DNA of 64,000 bases from Burkholderia mayonis (GTDB lineage Bacteria > Pseudomonadota > Gammaproteobacteria > Burkholderiales > Burkholderiaceae), in NCBI RefSeq assembly GCF_001523745.2, contig NZ_CP013387.1, forward strand, positions 682,001 through 746,000, written 5' to 3'. Below the pieces are notes generated by a model. The model searched no databases, was not told the origin of the DNA, and was given only the letters and a program-made list of their open reading frames with translations. The position numbers and the translations under genes are program-made. Of this stretch, positions 34,778 to 44,887 are shown in pieces. Every line of letters starts with the position of its first letter. Position 1 is the stretch's first letter.

Positions 34778-35845
34778 TCAGCGCGTGAGCGCCGAGAAGC
34801 CGTCGAGCAGGCGTTCGACGTCCGCCGGCTCGATTGCGCCCATCGTCGACACGCGGAACAATTCGTTCGACAGCCCGCCCTGGCCCGCGTAGATCACGAA
34901 GCCGCGCGCCTTGAGACCGTCGTGCAACTGCTCGTACGCGACGCCGGCGGGGAGCCGGTAAGCGCGCAGCACGACCGACGATTCGCCGTCCGGCAGCACG
35001 AGCGGCATCCCGCGCGCGGCGAGCCCGGCGCGCGCCTGCTCGGCGAGCGCCGCGTAGCGCGCGTGGCGCGCGCGCCAGCCGCCTGCTTCGTCGAATTCGC
35101 GCAGCGCTTCGACGAGCGCGTAGTACGCGTGCACCGATGGCGTGAACGGCGTGTTGCGCACGTCCTGCAGCTTCGCGAGCCGCCCGAGATCGAGGTAGTA
35201 CGTGCGGCTCGCGGCCGACGCGAGCGCGCGGCGGCGCACGATCACGAACGCCGCGCCCGGCACGCCGTGCAGGCACTTGTTCGCGGTCGCGGCGACGGCG
35301 TCGATGTCGCCGCCCGCGAAATCGATCGCTTCCGCGCCGAAGCTGCTCACGCCGTCGACGAGCATCCGCACGCTGCGCGCGCGGCACACGGCGGCGAGCG
35401 CGTCGAGGTCGTTCAGGCGCCCTGTCGTCGTCTCGTGATGGATCACGGCGACGTGCGTGATCGCGCGATCGGCGTCGAGCTTCCCGGCGACGCGGGCGAG
35501 ATCGGGCGCCTGCATCCAGTCGTGCTTCAGCACGTCGTGCGCGATCCGGTATTGCGTCGCGATCTGCGTGATCCGCTCGCCGTACACGCCGTTCTCGATC
35601 ACGAGCAGCTTGCCGTTTTCGGGGACGAGCGCGGCGATCATGCTCTCGACGGCGGCCGTGCCGGAGCCCGTCATCAGCACCGCGCTCCATTCGTCCGGAT
35701 CGAGCGCGTAGGCGGCGACGAGCCGTGCGCGCGCCTCGTCCTGCAGATCGAAGAACTCGCTTTCGCGGTGGCACAGGTCCGGCTGGAGGAGGCTGCGGCG
35801 CACGCGCTCCGTCAGCGTCACGGGACCGGGGTTCAGCAACAGCAT
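34778..35845 (-). CDS. phnW: 2-aminoethylphosphonate transaminase
   Basis: This 355-residue PLP enzyme of the class V aminotransferase fold interconverts phosphonoacetaldehyde and 2-aminoethylphosphonate (AEP). In this context it acts in the synthetic direction. The N-terminus LLNPGPVTLTERVRRSLLQPDLCHRESEFFDLQ and the substrate loop TGSGTAAVESMI are typical of PhnW. The PLP Lys is in AVAATANKCLHGVPG. It is the last gene of the operon, 13 bp after the phosphonopyruvate decarboxylase, and is followed by the terminator. Catabolic PhnW is usually next to phosphonatase (phnX), which is absent, so biosynthesis is the better reading. Confidence 0.92.
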   Translation of the reverse strand: MLLLNPGPVTLTERVRRSLLQPDLCHRESEFFDLQDEARARLVAAYALDPDEWSAVLMTGSGTAAVESMIAALVPENGKLLVIENGVYGERITQIATQYRIAHDVLKHDWMQAPDLARVAGKLDADRAITHVAVIHHETTTGRLNDLDALAAVCRARSVRMLVDGVSSFGAEAIDFAGGDIDAVAATANKCLHGVPGAAFVIVRRRALASAASRTYYLDLGRLAKLQDVRNTPFTPSVHAYYALVEALREFDEAGGWRARHARYAALAEQARAGLAARGMPLVLPDGESSVVLRAYRLPAGVAYEQLHDGLKARGFVIYAGQGGLSNELFRVSTMGAIEPADVERLLDGFSALTR

Positions 35846-35858
35846 CTTCTACTCCTTG

Positions 35859-37040
35859 TCAGGTTCGCGCCGCGCCGATGTGGCGCATCAGGCGCGTTTT
35901 CACGTCGACGGGCGTCACGGTCGGGCGGGGCAGGCCGTCGGGCACGCCGGTGCGGATCGCGAGCCGAGCGAAGTGCGCGCCGCCTCGCTGCGCCGCCTGC
36001 TCGCCCACGCGCGCGGCGTCGAGCGCCGCATCGAGCATGCCGAGGTCGTCGCCTTCGATCGCCGACGCATAGCCGCACGCGGCCGCGACCCTCGCGAACG
36101 ACACGTATTGCGACACGGTCGCCTGGCCGCCCGTCGATTCGTGCGCGCCGTTGTCGAGCAGCAGATGCACGAGGTTTGACGGCCCGTACGCGCCGAGCGT
36201 CGCGAACGCGCCCATCCGCATCAGTGCGGCGCCGTCGCCGTCGACCGCGACGACCGACAGATCCGGCCGCGCGAGTGCGAGGCCGAGCGCGAGCGGCGTC
36301 ACGCAGCCCATCGAGCCGACCATGTAAAGCTGGTTCGGGCGATCGTCGAGCGCGTACAGTTCGCGGCCGCAGAAGCCTGTCGAGGCGAGCACGACCGTCG
36401 AATCGGCCGGCGTGCGCTCGACGATCCGCGCGAGCGCGTCGCGACGCGTCGGCCAGTCGGCGTGCGCGGCGGCGCACTGCGTCGAACGCGCGGCGACGTG
36501 CGCGCGGCGCTCGGGCATCGCCGCGCGCTTCAGCTCGTACGGCGCGACGCTGCCCTTCTGCATCACCAGCGCGTACGGGCGACCCGTCGCGTCCATGTGC
36601 GCGATCGCGCGGTCGAGCGCCGGGCCGATCGCGTCCGCGTCGGTCGGGAACGTTTCCCACGGGATTTCCATCGTATCGAGCATCGCCGGCGTGACCGGGC
36701 CCATCAGCGCGTGCTGCGGCTCGTCGGGCACGCCCGGCTGGCCGCGCCACGTGACGATCAGGAGCTGCGGCAGCCGGAACATCCACGTGAGCGACGTGAG
36801 CGGGCTCACCGCGTTGCCGAGCCCCGAGTTCTGCATCATCGCGATCCCGCGCCGGCCGCCGAGCGTCGCGCCCGCGACGAGCGCGACCGCATCGCCTTCG
36901 TTCGCCGCCGACACGTAATGGAGCGCCGGGTCCTGCAGCACGTAATTGATGAACGGCGTCAGATACGAGCACGGGACGCCGGCGTACCAGTCGAAGCCGC
37001 GTTCGCGCGCCGCCTCGACGAACTGCGCGGCTTCGATCAT
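35859..37040 (-). CDS. Phosphonopyruvate decarboxylase
   Basis: This 393-residue ThDP-dependent enzyme converts phosphonopyruvate to phosphonoacetaldehyde and CO2. This irreversible step pulls the unfavourable PEP mutase reaction forward. The N-terminal domain starts [28 protein letters not shown] with the family pattern. The ThDP motif runs from [18 protein letters not shown] to [16 protein letters not shown], where GDG and the downstream Asn ligand are clear. The start overlaps the PEP mutase stop (ATGA) and the AEP transaminase follows at once, so the three core steps from PEP to AEP are consecutive and coupled. Confidence 0.93.
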   Translation of the reverse strand: MIEAAQFVEAARERGFDWYAGVPCSYLTPFINYVLQDPALHYVSAANEGDAVALVAGATLGGRRGIAMMQNSGLGNAVSPLTSLTWMFRLPQLLIVTWRGQPGVPDEPQHALMGPVTPAMLDTMEIPWETFPTDADAIGPALDRAIAHMDATGRPYALVMQKGSVAPYELKRAAMPERRAHVAARSTQCAAAHADWPTRRDALARIVERTPADSTVVLASTGFCGRELYALDDRPNQLYMVGSMGCVTPLALGLALARPDLSVVAVDGDGAALMRMGAFATLGAYGPSNLVHLLLDNGAHESTGGQATVSQYVSFARVAAACGYASAIEGDDLGMLDAALDAARVGEQAAQRGGAHFARLAIRTGVPDGLPRPTVTPVDVKTRLMRHIGAART

Positions 37041-38725
37041 CTCGCGCCTCCGTTGACCGTGTTCTGTTCCGCGTACGGCGTCTGGCCGTGCGCGAAGTCG
37101 CCCGCGCGGCGGAAGTCGTCGAGATCGTTGACGCCGCGCCAGTGGCCGTGCACGTATTGCACCTCGATCTTCTCGCCCGCGTCGACGAGCGCGTTCAGGA
37201 GCGCCGGCAGATCGAGCGAATCGAAATCGTCACGGGCCTTCAGCGCGTCGAGCATCGCCTTGAGCCGCGCGACGCCCGCGCCGCGTACGTTGAGGAGACC
37301 GATCCAGCGGCCGTGCGGCTCGCCTTCGCCCGCATCGCTCGACACGCGGCGCAGCAGGGCCTTCTGGCCGAACAGCCCGCGGTCGTCGGCGGCCGAGCAC
37401 AACGCGAAGTCGCGCACGCTCCGGTTCGACGGCTGCGTCTGCGACGAATCGACGACGACGCTGAACTCGGCCTCGCTCTCGGCGAGATCGCGCAGGATGT
37501 AGCTGCGAAACAGCAGGTCGCCGTACGAGATCACGGTGTCGCCCGAGAGGCGCTCGGCCGCGCAGGCGAGCGACGCGAGCTCGCCCGTTTCCGCGTGCCG
37601 CTCGTTGACGACGAGCTTCACGCCGGACGTGTCGATCGCGTCGGCGCGATAGCCGCCGACGACCGTGATGTCGTTCACGCCCTGCTTCTTGAAGCCGTCG
37701 ACGAGCCAGCGCAAGAGCGGCTTGCCGGCGACCGGCAGCATCACCTTCGGCTTGTCTTCGGTGACGGCCTCGAGCCCCGCGCCGCGGCTCGCCGCGAGCA
37801 CGAGCGCGGCGTTCGACGCGCGCGAGCTCGACGACAGGTAGATCCGCTCGGCGGCTGAGTATTCGTCGGCATCCTGCAGGCGGAAGATCTCGTTGACGCT
37901 CGCGACGCGCTCCTCGACGTTGACGAGCGTCTCGCTGTCCTGAATTTCTCGGGCGACCGCTTGCATCGCGGACGCGGACGCGCGGATCAGATGGTTCGCC
38001 CAGATCACGGTGCTGATGCCGGCCTGGCGGAACACGTCGGTGGGCGTGCTGTAATACTTGGTCGGCACGATGACGAGCGGCGCGCGGCCGCTCCATTCGC
38101 GCGCGAACTGCAGGATTTCGTCGGGACGCGACAGCTTGCTGTGGATCAGGATCGCGTCCGCGCCCGCCTCGGCATACGCGTTCGCGCGGCGCAGCGCCTC
38201 GTCCATCCCCCAGCCGGCGATCAGCGCCTCGACGCGCGCGACGATCGAGAAATCCGGATCGCTCTGCGAATCCTTGCCGGCCTTGATCTTGCCGCAGAAC
38301 TCGTCGACCTCGGCGAGCGGCTGGCGCTCGCCGTCGATGAAGCTGTTGGTCTTCGGGAACTGCTTGTCCTCGATGCACACGCCGGCGATGCCGCGCTGCT
38401 CGAGCTTTTTCACGAGACGGCGGACGTTGTTGAAGTTGCCGTAGCCGGTGTCGCCGTCGAGCAGGATCGGCAGATCGCTCGCGTCGGCCATGAATTCGAG
38501 CACGTCGACGACCTGCGTCCAGCTCGCCTCGTTGTTGTCGCGCACGCCGAATTGCGCGGAGATCGCGAGTCCCGACGCCCAGATCCCCTTGAAGCCCGTC
38601 TCGCGGACGATCCGCGCGGACAGGCCGTTGTGCGCCTCCATCAGGAATTCGAGCTCGTTGCTCGTCAGCATCCGTCGCAGCCGCGCGCTGCGCGATTCGG
38701 TGAAGTTCGGTTCGCGTGCATTCAT
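37037..38725 (-). CDS. Bifunctional PEP mutase / nucleotidyltransferase-like protein
   Basis: This 562-residue two-domain protein has residues 1-310 as phosphoenolpyruvate mutase, which forms the C-P bond of all natural phosphonates. The mutase signature is present in full ([11 protein letters not shown], residues 119-129), with the metal-site stretch [13 protein letters not shown] at 88-100. Residues about 325-562 are a nucleotidyltransferase domain ([20 protein letters not shown]). Its Gly-rich signature is degenerate: AASRGAGL where AAGxGxRL is usual, so the Arg is missing. It may still make CMP-AEP, as PntC-type enzymes do, or be weakly active. It overlaps both neighbours by ATGA. Confidence 0.92.
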   Translation of the reverse strand: MNAREPNFTESRSARLRRMLTSNELEFLMEAHNGLSARIVRETGFKGIWASGLAISAQFGVRDNNEASWTQVVDVLEFMADASDLPILLDGDTGYGNFNNVRRLVKKLEQRGIAGVCIEDKQFPKTNSFIDGERQPLAEVDEFCGKIKAGKDSQSDPDFSIVARVEALIAGWGMDEALRRANAYAEAGADAILIHSKLSRPDEILQFAREWSGRAPLVIVPTKYYSTPTDVFRQAGISTVIWANHLIRASASAMQAVAREIQDSETLVNVEERVASVNEIFRLQDADEYSAAERIYLSSSSRASNAALVLAASRGAGLEAVTEDKPKVMLPVAGKPLLRWLVDGFKKQGVNDITVVGGYRADAIDTSGVKLVVNERHAETGELASLACAAERLSGDTVISYGDLLFRSYILRDLAESEAEFSVVVDSSQTQPSNRSVRDFALCSAADDRGLFGQKALLRRVSSDAGEGEPHGRWIGLLNVRGAGVARLKAMLDALKARDDFDSLDLPALLNALVDAGEKIEVQYVHGHWRGVNDLDDFRRAGDFAHGQTPYAEQNTVNGGAR

Positions 38726-39486
38726 CGGATGGCCCCTATCGTGCGTTGGATTTGTGGCAAGACTTCGTCGCGCGCCCGCGCGACGTCCCCCGGAAAATCG
38801 ATTTCGATCCACGGCGCGCCCGTCACGTCCGCGATGTCGAACGTGCGGCCGCCTTCGAGCAGCAGGTCGCGCACTGCCTCTTCGTGCGGCATGTTCGCGC
38901 GGCCGCCGTCGACGTAGCCCGCGACGATCTCGGCGAGCCGCCGCGCGGTGCCTTCGCTGAAGCGGAAGAAGCCGACCGATTCGCCGATCGTGTCGTACTC
39001 GAGGCCCGCGGCGACCTGCTTGCGCAACTCGACGGGCACGCCGTCCTTCACGCACAGCTTGACGGGCTCGTCGCCCGTTTCGAAATCGAGGTCGATCAGG
39101 AGGCGATCGACCGCGCGCGACGGATCCGCGACGAGCGCGTGGAGGATGCTGTCGTCGTAGAGCACATCGGCGTCCATCAGCAGCACGTCGCCGCCGCGCG
39201 TGAGCGCGTCGGCGACCGTGTGGACGGTCAGCACGCTGCCGAGGTCGTGGCGCGGGTTCAGCGCGATCTCGGCCTGTCGGTTCAGGCGCGCGAGCTCGGC
39301 TTCGACCTTCTCGGACTGGAAGCCGAGCGCGAGCACGATTTCGTCGACGCCGGCCGCGTCGAGCACGCGCAGGTGCCGCTCGAGGAGCGACGTATCGTCG
39401 AAGCGCAGCAGGCACTTCGGGAATTGCGCCTCGGGAGGCAGTTGCAGGCGCAGGCCTAAGCCCGCCGCAAGAATGATGGCTCGCAT
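38722..39486 (-). CDS. Stand-alone nucleotidyltransferase (candidate CMP-AEP synthase)
   Basis: This 254-residue nucleotidyltransferase has the canonical signature at the N-terminus ([15 protein letters not shown]) followed by [34 protein letters not shown]. The second metal/nucleotide motif is [13 protein letters not shown]. The start at 39486 places the signature at residue 2. It overlaps the PEP mutase start (ATGA). Given the operon, the most likely role is cytidylylation of AEP or its hydroxylated form to a CMP-phosphonate ready for transfer; sugar or choline-phosphate activation is an alternative. Its signature is more complete than that of the domain fused to PEP mutase. Confidence 0.85.
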   Translation of the reverse strand: MRAIILAAGLGLRLQLPPEAQFPKCLLRFDDTSLLERHLRVLDAAGVDEIVLALGFQSEKVEAELARLNRQAEIALNPRHDLGSVLTVHTVADALTRGGDVLLMDADVLYDDSILHALVADPSRAVDRLLIDLDFETGDEPVKLCVKDGVPVELRKQVAAGLEYDTIGESVGFFRFSEGTARRLAEIVAGYVDGGRANMPHEEAVRDLLLEGGRTFDIADVTGAPWIEIDFPGDVARARDEVLPQIQRTIGAIR

Positions 39487-39527
39487 GAGTTCTCCACGCA
39501 AAGGACGCCGACCGTCGCGTCGTCGGA

Positions 39528-40529
39528 TCAGTCGGCGATCGGCTGCGGCGCGCGCCGCCGCTGCCAGTTTCTTTCACTGAAATGCAGATACAGGATGCCG
39601 GGTAGGCCGAGCGCGAGCTCGCGCGCGCGCTTCGCGAGCGACAGCGCGAGCGCCGCGTCGGGCGGCAGCCCGACGAGCGGCGCGAGCAGCAGATAGCCGC
39701 CTTCCTGCGCGCCGAGCGAGCCCGGGATCGCGAACGCCGCGCCGCGGATCGCCTGCCCGACGCTCTCGAGAAGCAGCGCGTCGAGCCAGCTCACCGGGTG
39801 GCCGAGGAAGTGCAGCGCGAGCCACACTTCGGCGGTGCCGACGACCCAGCCGATGAAGCTCAGCGCGAACGTCGAGCGGACCTTCGCACGTTCGCTGTAT
39901 AGCCTGCCGACCGCGTCGTCGATCGCGTCCGCGCGCGTCGCGAGCGACGACCAGTCGCGCGGGCCGAACAGCTTCGACGCGGCGCGCAGGCTGCGTCCGA
40001 ACAGGCCGCGGCGCTGCACGAAATAGAAGAGCGCGGCGCAGCCGCCCAGCACCGCGGTCGCGACGAGCGCCGGCATGCGCAGATGCGCGGCGGCTTCGTG
40101 CGTCGCGTACGCGCTGAACACCGCTATGCCGACGAGCGCGAACACCATCTGCGCGAGCGCCTGCATCGTCGTGCTGACCGTGATCGCGGCCGCCGCGTCC
40201 GCGAGGCGCGTGCCGCGCTGCGCGAGATAGCGGACCATCAGCACCGGCCCGCCGATCTGCCCGGCGGGCAGCAGGCTGTTCACCGATTCGCCGACCCAGC
40301 GCGCGCGCAGCGCGTCGCCGAGCTCGCTGCCCGGCTCGCCGCGGCGGAACATCACCGCGATCGCGGCCGCGTCGATGACGAGCGGCACCAGATGGAACGC
40401 CGCGACGAGCGCGAGCCCCCAGCCGGCCGCGAACAGCGTCGCCGCGACCGCGCCGAAGCCCTGCCACGCGAGGAGGGCGACGAACGCCGCTGTCCCGAGC
40501 GACAGCAGGATCATGCCGGTGCGCGTCAT
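39528..40529 (-). CDS. Multi-pass membrane protein of the LPG-synthase TM/HpnL flippase-like family
   Basis: This 333-residue protein has about eight hydrophobic segments and the conserved family runs [31 protein letters not shown] and [25 protein letters not shown]. These are typical of the UPF0104/AglD/HpnL family related to the membrane domain of lysylphosphatidylglycerol synthase. Members are thought to flip or accept lipid substrates. Located between a nucleotidyltransferase and an oxygenase in a phosphonate operon with a CDP-alcohol phosphatidyltransferase, it may translocate a phosphonolipid to the outer leaflet. The start overlaps the upstream oxygenase stop (ATGA). The function is inferred from context. 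Confidence 0.8.
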   Translation of the reverse strand: MTRTGMILLSLGTAAFVALLAWQGFGAVAATLFAAGWGLALVAAFHLVPLVIDAAAIAVMFRRGEPGSELGDALRARWVGESVNSLLPAGQIGGPVLMVRYLAQRGTRLADAAAAITVSTTMQALAQMVFALVGIAVFSAYATHEAAAHLRMPALVATAVLGGCAALFYFVQRRGLFGRSLRAASKLFGPRDWSSLATRADAIDDAVGRLYSERAKVRSTFALSFIGWVVGTAEVWLALHFLGHPVSWLDALLLESVGQAIRGAAFAIPGSLGAQEGGYLLLAPLVGLPPDAALALSLAKRARELALGLPGILYLHFSERNWQRRRAPQPIAD

Positions 40530-41308
40530 GGGCGCGACGGGCGGCGCGCGGCCGTTTGCCTGGTTTGCTTGAATACCTGACGGAAGCCGAAGTACGCGAT
40601 CGCGTCTTTCATGTTCGACACGAAGCGCTTCCACGGCCGCATGCCGGGGTCGGTCACGTACTCGAACGTCAGCGATACGCGGATCTCGTTCTCGCCGAGC
40701 GGCGTTACACGGTGGCGCAGCTTGTCGCCGTCGAAGAACACGATGCCGCCGTGCGCGATCTGCACCGAGCCCGGCGCGTCGGGCACGTCCGGGTTGCGCG
40801 TGTGCAGCTCGTAATCGAGACGGGACGACGAATCGTCGATCACGCCGAAGAGCAGCGTGTAGCGGCGACCGTCGTAGTACGACGTGTCGTAGTGCCAGCC
40901 GATGTGGTCGCCCGGCTTCGTGTAGTAATAGAGCGCGTACGCGTGCGGATCGTCGTCCGGCGACGGCAGCAGCTTGTCGCCCGTCAGTGTCTCGAGGAGG
41001 CCGACGAGCGCCTTCGAGCGGTACAGCTCGGCGATGAGCGGCGCTTTCGCATCGATCGTGTGGCGGCTCACGCTGCCGCCTTGCTTGTGGCCCGGCAGAT
41101 AGTTGCGGTTGATGTCGGGCAGGAGCGCGCGGGCGCAGTCGGCGAGCCGGCCGGCGAGATCCTTCGGCAGGAAGTCGTCCAGATAGAGAAACGCGTCCTG
41201 GCGCGCGAACTCGCCGCGCAGGCGTGCGGCGTCGAGCGCGCCGATGCGCGCGGCGACGGCTTCGTCGAGCGTGCCGTGCACCGCGCGAGCTTCGGTGTCC
41301 GTGATCAT
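40526..41308 (-). CDS. 2OG-Fe(II) oxygenase family protein
   Basis: This 260-residue protein has the double-stranded beta-helix core of 2-oxoglutarate/Fe(II) oxygenases, resembling the HalD/ArpA or prolyl-hydroxylase-like groups. The metal triad is visible as GWHYDTSYYDG (HxD) and, about 70 residues later, KLRHRVTPLGENEIRVSLTFEY, with His as third ligand and Arg for 2OG. The protein is soluble. In phosphonate pathways such enzymes can hydroxylate the carbon next to phosphorus, for example AEP to 1-hydroxy-AEP, so tailoring of AEP or of its lipid is the likely role. It is coupled by ATGA overlaps to both neighbours. Substrate unproven. Confidence 0.8.
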   Translation of the reverse strand: MITDTEARAVHGTLDEAVAARIGALDAARLRGEFARQDAFLYLDDFLPKDLAGRLADCARALLPDINRNYLPGHKQGGSVSRHTIDAKAPLIAELYRSKALVGLLETLTGDKLLPSPDDDPHAYALYYYTKPGDHIGWHYDTSYYDGRRYTLLFGVIDDSSSRLDYELHTRNPDVPDAPGSVQIAHGGIVFFDGDKLRHRVTPLGENEIRVSLTFEYVTDPGMRPWKRFVSNMKDAIAYFGFRQVFKQTRQTAARRPSRP

Positions 41309-41994
41309 TTGGTTGGTTGGATTTCGGTTGAATTGAGCGCGCGGGACGCGTTGCCGCGGCGCGCGATGCGCCAGTAGTCGATCACGACCCACGCCGCGAA
41401 GAGCGGCGCGCCGATCGCCGCCGCGAGGAGGAACGGCTCGACGCCGTCGAGCAGCGTGACGACGGGCAGCAGATACAGGACGTCCTCGGTCTCGAAGCCG
41501 CCGGCGAACGCCTGCTTCGTGCCTGCCTTGCCGGCGAACGACTCGATCCGCATCCGCAGGAAGAAGATCAGCGCGACGGCCGCGCCCGCGACGGCACCGA
41601 GCAGCACGGGCGACGCGGCCATCTGGCCGCCCGCCGCGACGACGCCGACGCCCATGCTGACGAAGAGGGCGACCGTGACGAGCGCGTCGCTCGCGAGGTC
41701 GTAGAAGTGGCCGAGCTTGCTCGACTGGCCGCTGATTCGGGCGAGTTCGCCGTCGGTGTGATCGACGAAATTGGACAGCACGATCAGGAACGCCCCCGCG
41801 TTGATCCAGCCGAAGCCGGGTTGCGCGAGGCACCAAGCGCCGGCGAGGCCGATCAAAAGACGCAGCGTGGTCAGGTGGTTGGGCGTGACCGGTGTGCCGA
41901 CGAGCGGCGTAACGAGCCGGCGTGCGAGCCGTGCATCCCAGGTGCGGGGCGGCGGGCTCGCAACACGGTTGGCGGTGGATTTTCTTTGGTCCAT
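41305..41994 (-). CDS. CDP-alcohol phosphatidyltransferase family protein
   Basis: This 229-residue integral membrane enzyme has the complete CDP-alcohol phosphotransferase signature DHTDGELARISGQSSKLGHF followed by YDLASD, i.e. D-G-x2-A-R-x8-G-x3-D-x3-D. About six hydrophobic segments follow the soluble N-terminus. It transfers a (phospho/phosphono)alcohol or diacylglyceryl group with release of CMP. In this operon a CMP-AEP donor and a lipid acceptor would give an AEP-headgroup phosphonolipid; alternatively it could modify a glycan carrier. It is the first gene of the operon. The 364 bp upstream (41995-42358) are AT-richer near the start (TATATT on the minus strand) and must contain its promoter. 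Confidence 0.88.
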   Translation of the reverse strand: MDQRKSTANRVASPPPRTWDARLARRLVTPLVGTPVTPNHLTTLRLLIGLAGAWCLAQPGFGWINAGAFLIVLSNFVDHTDGELARISGQSSKLGHFYDLASDALVTVALFVSMGVGVVAAGGQMAASPVLLGAVAGAAVALIFFLRMRIESFAGKAGTKQAFAGGFETEDVLYLLPVVTLLDGVEPFLLAAAIGAPLFAAWVVIDYWRIARRGNASRALNSTEIQPTK

Positions 41995-42358
41995 CGGCGA
42001 AATATATACGGAATTGTAATTTATTGCTTTTTCATGACTGCGGCGCTCCATTGCGCGCTCGGGAGCGGTCAGTGTAAGGTTTGGCCCTTGCCGGGAGCGG
42101 GTCTCCGGGTTGTTGCGATCGTCTCCGGCGTCGCGGCGCGCATGTCGCCCGGATTTGATTTCGGGCAAATATCCAGCAAATCCGGCAAGTTACTTTTGCA
42201 TCGGATGGACACTGTGCTGTGGTGCGGTCTGCGATACTCCGGCCGTGCTTCCACTGCCGGCCCGCAATCGCCGTCCGCGCCGGAAGCGCGCGCCACTCCG
42301 GAGACACCCCCTGCGGCGCCGCGTCGCCAGATCTAATACAACCGTTCGACATTCAGCC

Positions 42359-43873
42359 ATGCCAACCTCTCGTATCCTCGCACCTAGTCTGCGCTCCCTC
42401 GTCCGCACCGCCGACGAGGCCGCCGCGCTGATCGGCCCGAACATGACCGTCGCGATGAGCGGCTTCACCGGCTCCGGGTATCCGAAAGCGGTGCCGGCCG
42501 CACTCGCCGCGCGGATCGCCGCTGCGCATGGGCGCGGCGAAGACTTCCGCATCAACGTGCTGACGGGCGCGTCGACCGCGCCCGAGCTCGACGGCGCGCT
42601 CGCGAAGGCGAACGGCATCTCGATGCGTCTGCCGTATCAGTCCGATCCGACGCTGCGCGACAAGATCAACGCGGGCGAGCTCGACTATCAGGACATTCAC
42701 CTGAGCCACGTCGCGCAGTACGCGTGGTTCGGCCTGTTCGGCGAGCTGGACGTCGCGATCGTCGAAGTCGCGGGCATCCGCGAGGACGGGCGCCTGATTC
42801 CGTCGGCGTCGATCGGCAACAACAAGACCTGGCTCGACCAGGCGAAGCGCGTGATCCTCGAAGTGAATTCGCGCCAGCCGCTCGGCCTCGACGGGATGCA
42901 CGACATCTATTACGGCACCGCGCTGCCGCCGAACCGCAAGCCGATTCCGCTCGTGAAGAGCGACGACCGGATCGGCGAGCCGTATTTGCACTGCCCGGCC
43001 GAGAAGATCGTCGCGATCGTCGAGACCGACGCGCCCGACCGCAGCAACGCGTTCGCGGCGCCGGACAAGACGTCGAAGCAGATCGCCGGGCTCCTGATCG
43101 ATTTCCTGCGCCACGAGATCAAGCGCGGCCGCCTGCCCGAAAACCTGCTGCCGCTGCAGTCGGGTGTCGGCAACATCACGAACGCGGTGCTCGCCGGTCT
43201 CGGAGAAGGCGGCTTCTCGAACCTGACCGCGTATACCGAAGTGATTCAGGACGGCATGCTCGACCTGCTCGCGAACGGCACGCTGAGCTTCGCATCGGCG
43301 ACCGCGCTGTCGCTGAGCCCGGATGCGGTGAAGCGCTTCGCCGACGAGATCGACACGTTCCGCACGAAGATCGTGCTGCGTCCGCAGGAGATCAGCAACC
43401 ATCCGGAACTCGTGCGGCGTCTCGGCATCGTCGCGATGAACGGGATGATCGAAGCCGACATCTATGGCAACGTCAACTCGACGCACGTAATGGGCACGAA
43501 GATCCAGAACGGGATCGGCGGCTCCGGCGACTTCGCGCGCAACGGCTATCTGTCGTGCTTCATGTCGGCGAGCACCGCGAAAGGCGGCGCGATCTCGCGG
43601 ATCGTGCCGATGGCGAGCCACGTCGACCATACTGAGCACGACGTCGCGGTTGTCGTGACCGAGCAGGGGCTCGCGGATCTGCGCGGGTTGTCGCCGAAGC
43701 AGCGCGCACGCAAAGTCATCGCGAACTGCGCGCATCCCGACTACCGCCCGATGCTCGAAGATTACTTCGAACGAGCGAGTTGCGAGAGCTTCGGCAAGCA
43801 GACGCCGCATCTGCTCGGCGAAGCGCTGTCGTGGCACGAGCGCTATGTGAGAACCGGATCGATGAAGGTCTGA
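42359..43873 (+). CDS. Acetyl-CoA hydrolase/transferase family protein (succinyl-CoA:acetate CoA-transferase type)
   Basis: This 504-residue protein is of the Ach1/AarC/ScpC family. It contains VAMSGFTGSGYPKAVPAALAAR, SIGNNKTWLDQAKRVILEVNSRQP and LQSGVGNITNAVLAGLGEGGFSNLTAYTEVIQDGMLDL, the region with the covalent-catalysis Glu of class I CoA-transferases. C-terminal landmarks are GGAISRIVPMASHVDHTEHDV and VVTEQGLADLRGLSPKQRA. It likely moves CoA between succinate, acetate or propionate. The ATG at 42359 fits the family N-terminus (MPTSRILAPSLRSLV). It is monocistronic and divergent from the phosphonate operon; no functional link to either neighbour is evident. Confidence 0.9.
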   Translation: MPTSRILAPSLRSLVRTADEAAALIGPNMTVAMSGFTGSGYPKAVPAALAARIAAAHGRGEDFRINVLTGASTAPELDGALAKANGISMRLPYQSDPTLRDKINAGELDYQDIHLSHVAQYAWFGLFGELDVAIVEVAGIREDGRLIPSASIGNNKTWLDQAKRVILEVNSRQPLGLDGMHDIYYGTALPPNRKPIPLVKSDDRIGEPYLHCPAEKIVAIVETDAPDRSNAFAAPDKTSKQIAGLLIDFLRHEIKRGRLPENLLPLQSGVGNITNAVLAGLGEGGFSNLTAYTEVIQDGMLDLLANGTLSFASATALSLSPDAVKRFADEIDTFRTKIVLRPQEISNHPELVRRLGIVAMNGMIEADIYGNVNSTHVMGTKIQNGIGGSGDFARNGYLSCFMSASTAKGGAISRIVPMASHVDHTEHDVAVVVTEQGLADLRGLSPKQRARKVIANCAHPDYRPMLEDYFERASCESFGKQTPHLLGEALSWHERYVRTGSMKV

Positions 43874-44871
43874 CGATCGGGCTTCCGGCGGTTCGGGCGG
43901 GCGGCGGCTTCCGCTTGGCCGACCGGTGAAACGGCGCGGCACCGGAAGGTGACCGCGCTGTTTTGTTTTGGCGGCGTCGTATGTGGAGGTTTGGCGAAGG
44001 TCGGCGTTGCGGTGCGGTTGCTGTGCCAAGTTGCGGGCAGACGAGCGAGCGCTGGTCGAACACGCACGCCGGTTCGGTGCGGTGGATTGCATCGCTCGCA
44101 TCGTCTGCCGCGTCGACGCGCGAGCGAATCGTCATCGAGATCTCCGATTCGGTCGGTTCGGCGTTCCGGCAGGGCGACCGGATGCGACATTGCCTGCACG
44201 ACGCGTTTGCACTGTTCGAGGTGCTTATATATCAGTGCGATGGGCGCAGCGCGATATTCGGCCAGGCGCGCGGGTTCCAGAGGATGTCCTCGGTCTCACC
44301 GGGAAACCGGCGGCGTACGATCTCCTTAAAAACAGTTCGTTATCCTACTGAGCGATGCGACTGGCAGCCTTGCTGGATCGATCGACACTGCTCGCACAAA
44401 GCGGACGAGCTTCAGTCCTTCCTAAGGCATCCTACGCGGAACGGATCGTGCCTTCTAGATTTCGACGTTATCGCATCGATATTGATCGTTTGGCGGATAT
44501 GTCGCCTATCCGGCAACGAGGCATTCTCTTGCTTGAGTTAAATTAAGCTCGATGTAACAAAGGTGCTTCGCTTGGCCTCTCCGCGTGTACTTGCGCCGTG
44601 CGCGTGCCGGATCGGTTTCGCGGCAAAGGCGACGGGCATTTTCAGCCGTCTTGCAATTCCGATGCGGTGCGTTTATCTTGGATGAACAGGCCTCGCAAAC
44701 GATTGCGAATACATATTAAGTAGTCTCGGAAATCAGGTCTGAATGTTTGAAGTAGTGATTGAGTAAGTTGACGCTCGGATCGACGAATGTCGCTCAGAAG
44801 GAGCGTTCAAGATAAAAATCTCCGCGCCGTTCGATACTCGCTCTGGCTTGGAGGTAATCCTCTTATTTCAA

Positions 44872-44886
44872 TTTGATTGAATCAAA
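44872..44886. repeat. Perfect 15-nt palindrome
   Basis: TTTGATTGAATCAAA is a perfect 7-1-7 inverted repeat, placed next to the TTACAG dyads. It may be a binding site for a dimeric regulator. Confidence 0.45.
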
Positions 44887-44887
44887 C

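Noticed and set aside
43949..44541. Several frames in the spacer before the T6SS genes
   Set aside because: Cys/Arg-rich translations without domains or ribosome sites; consistent with random open frames.
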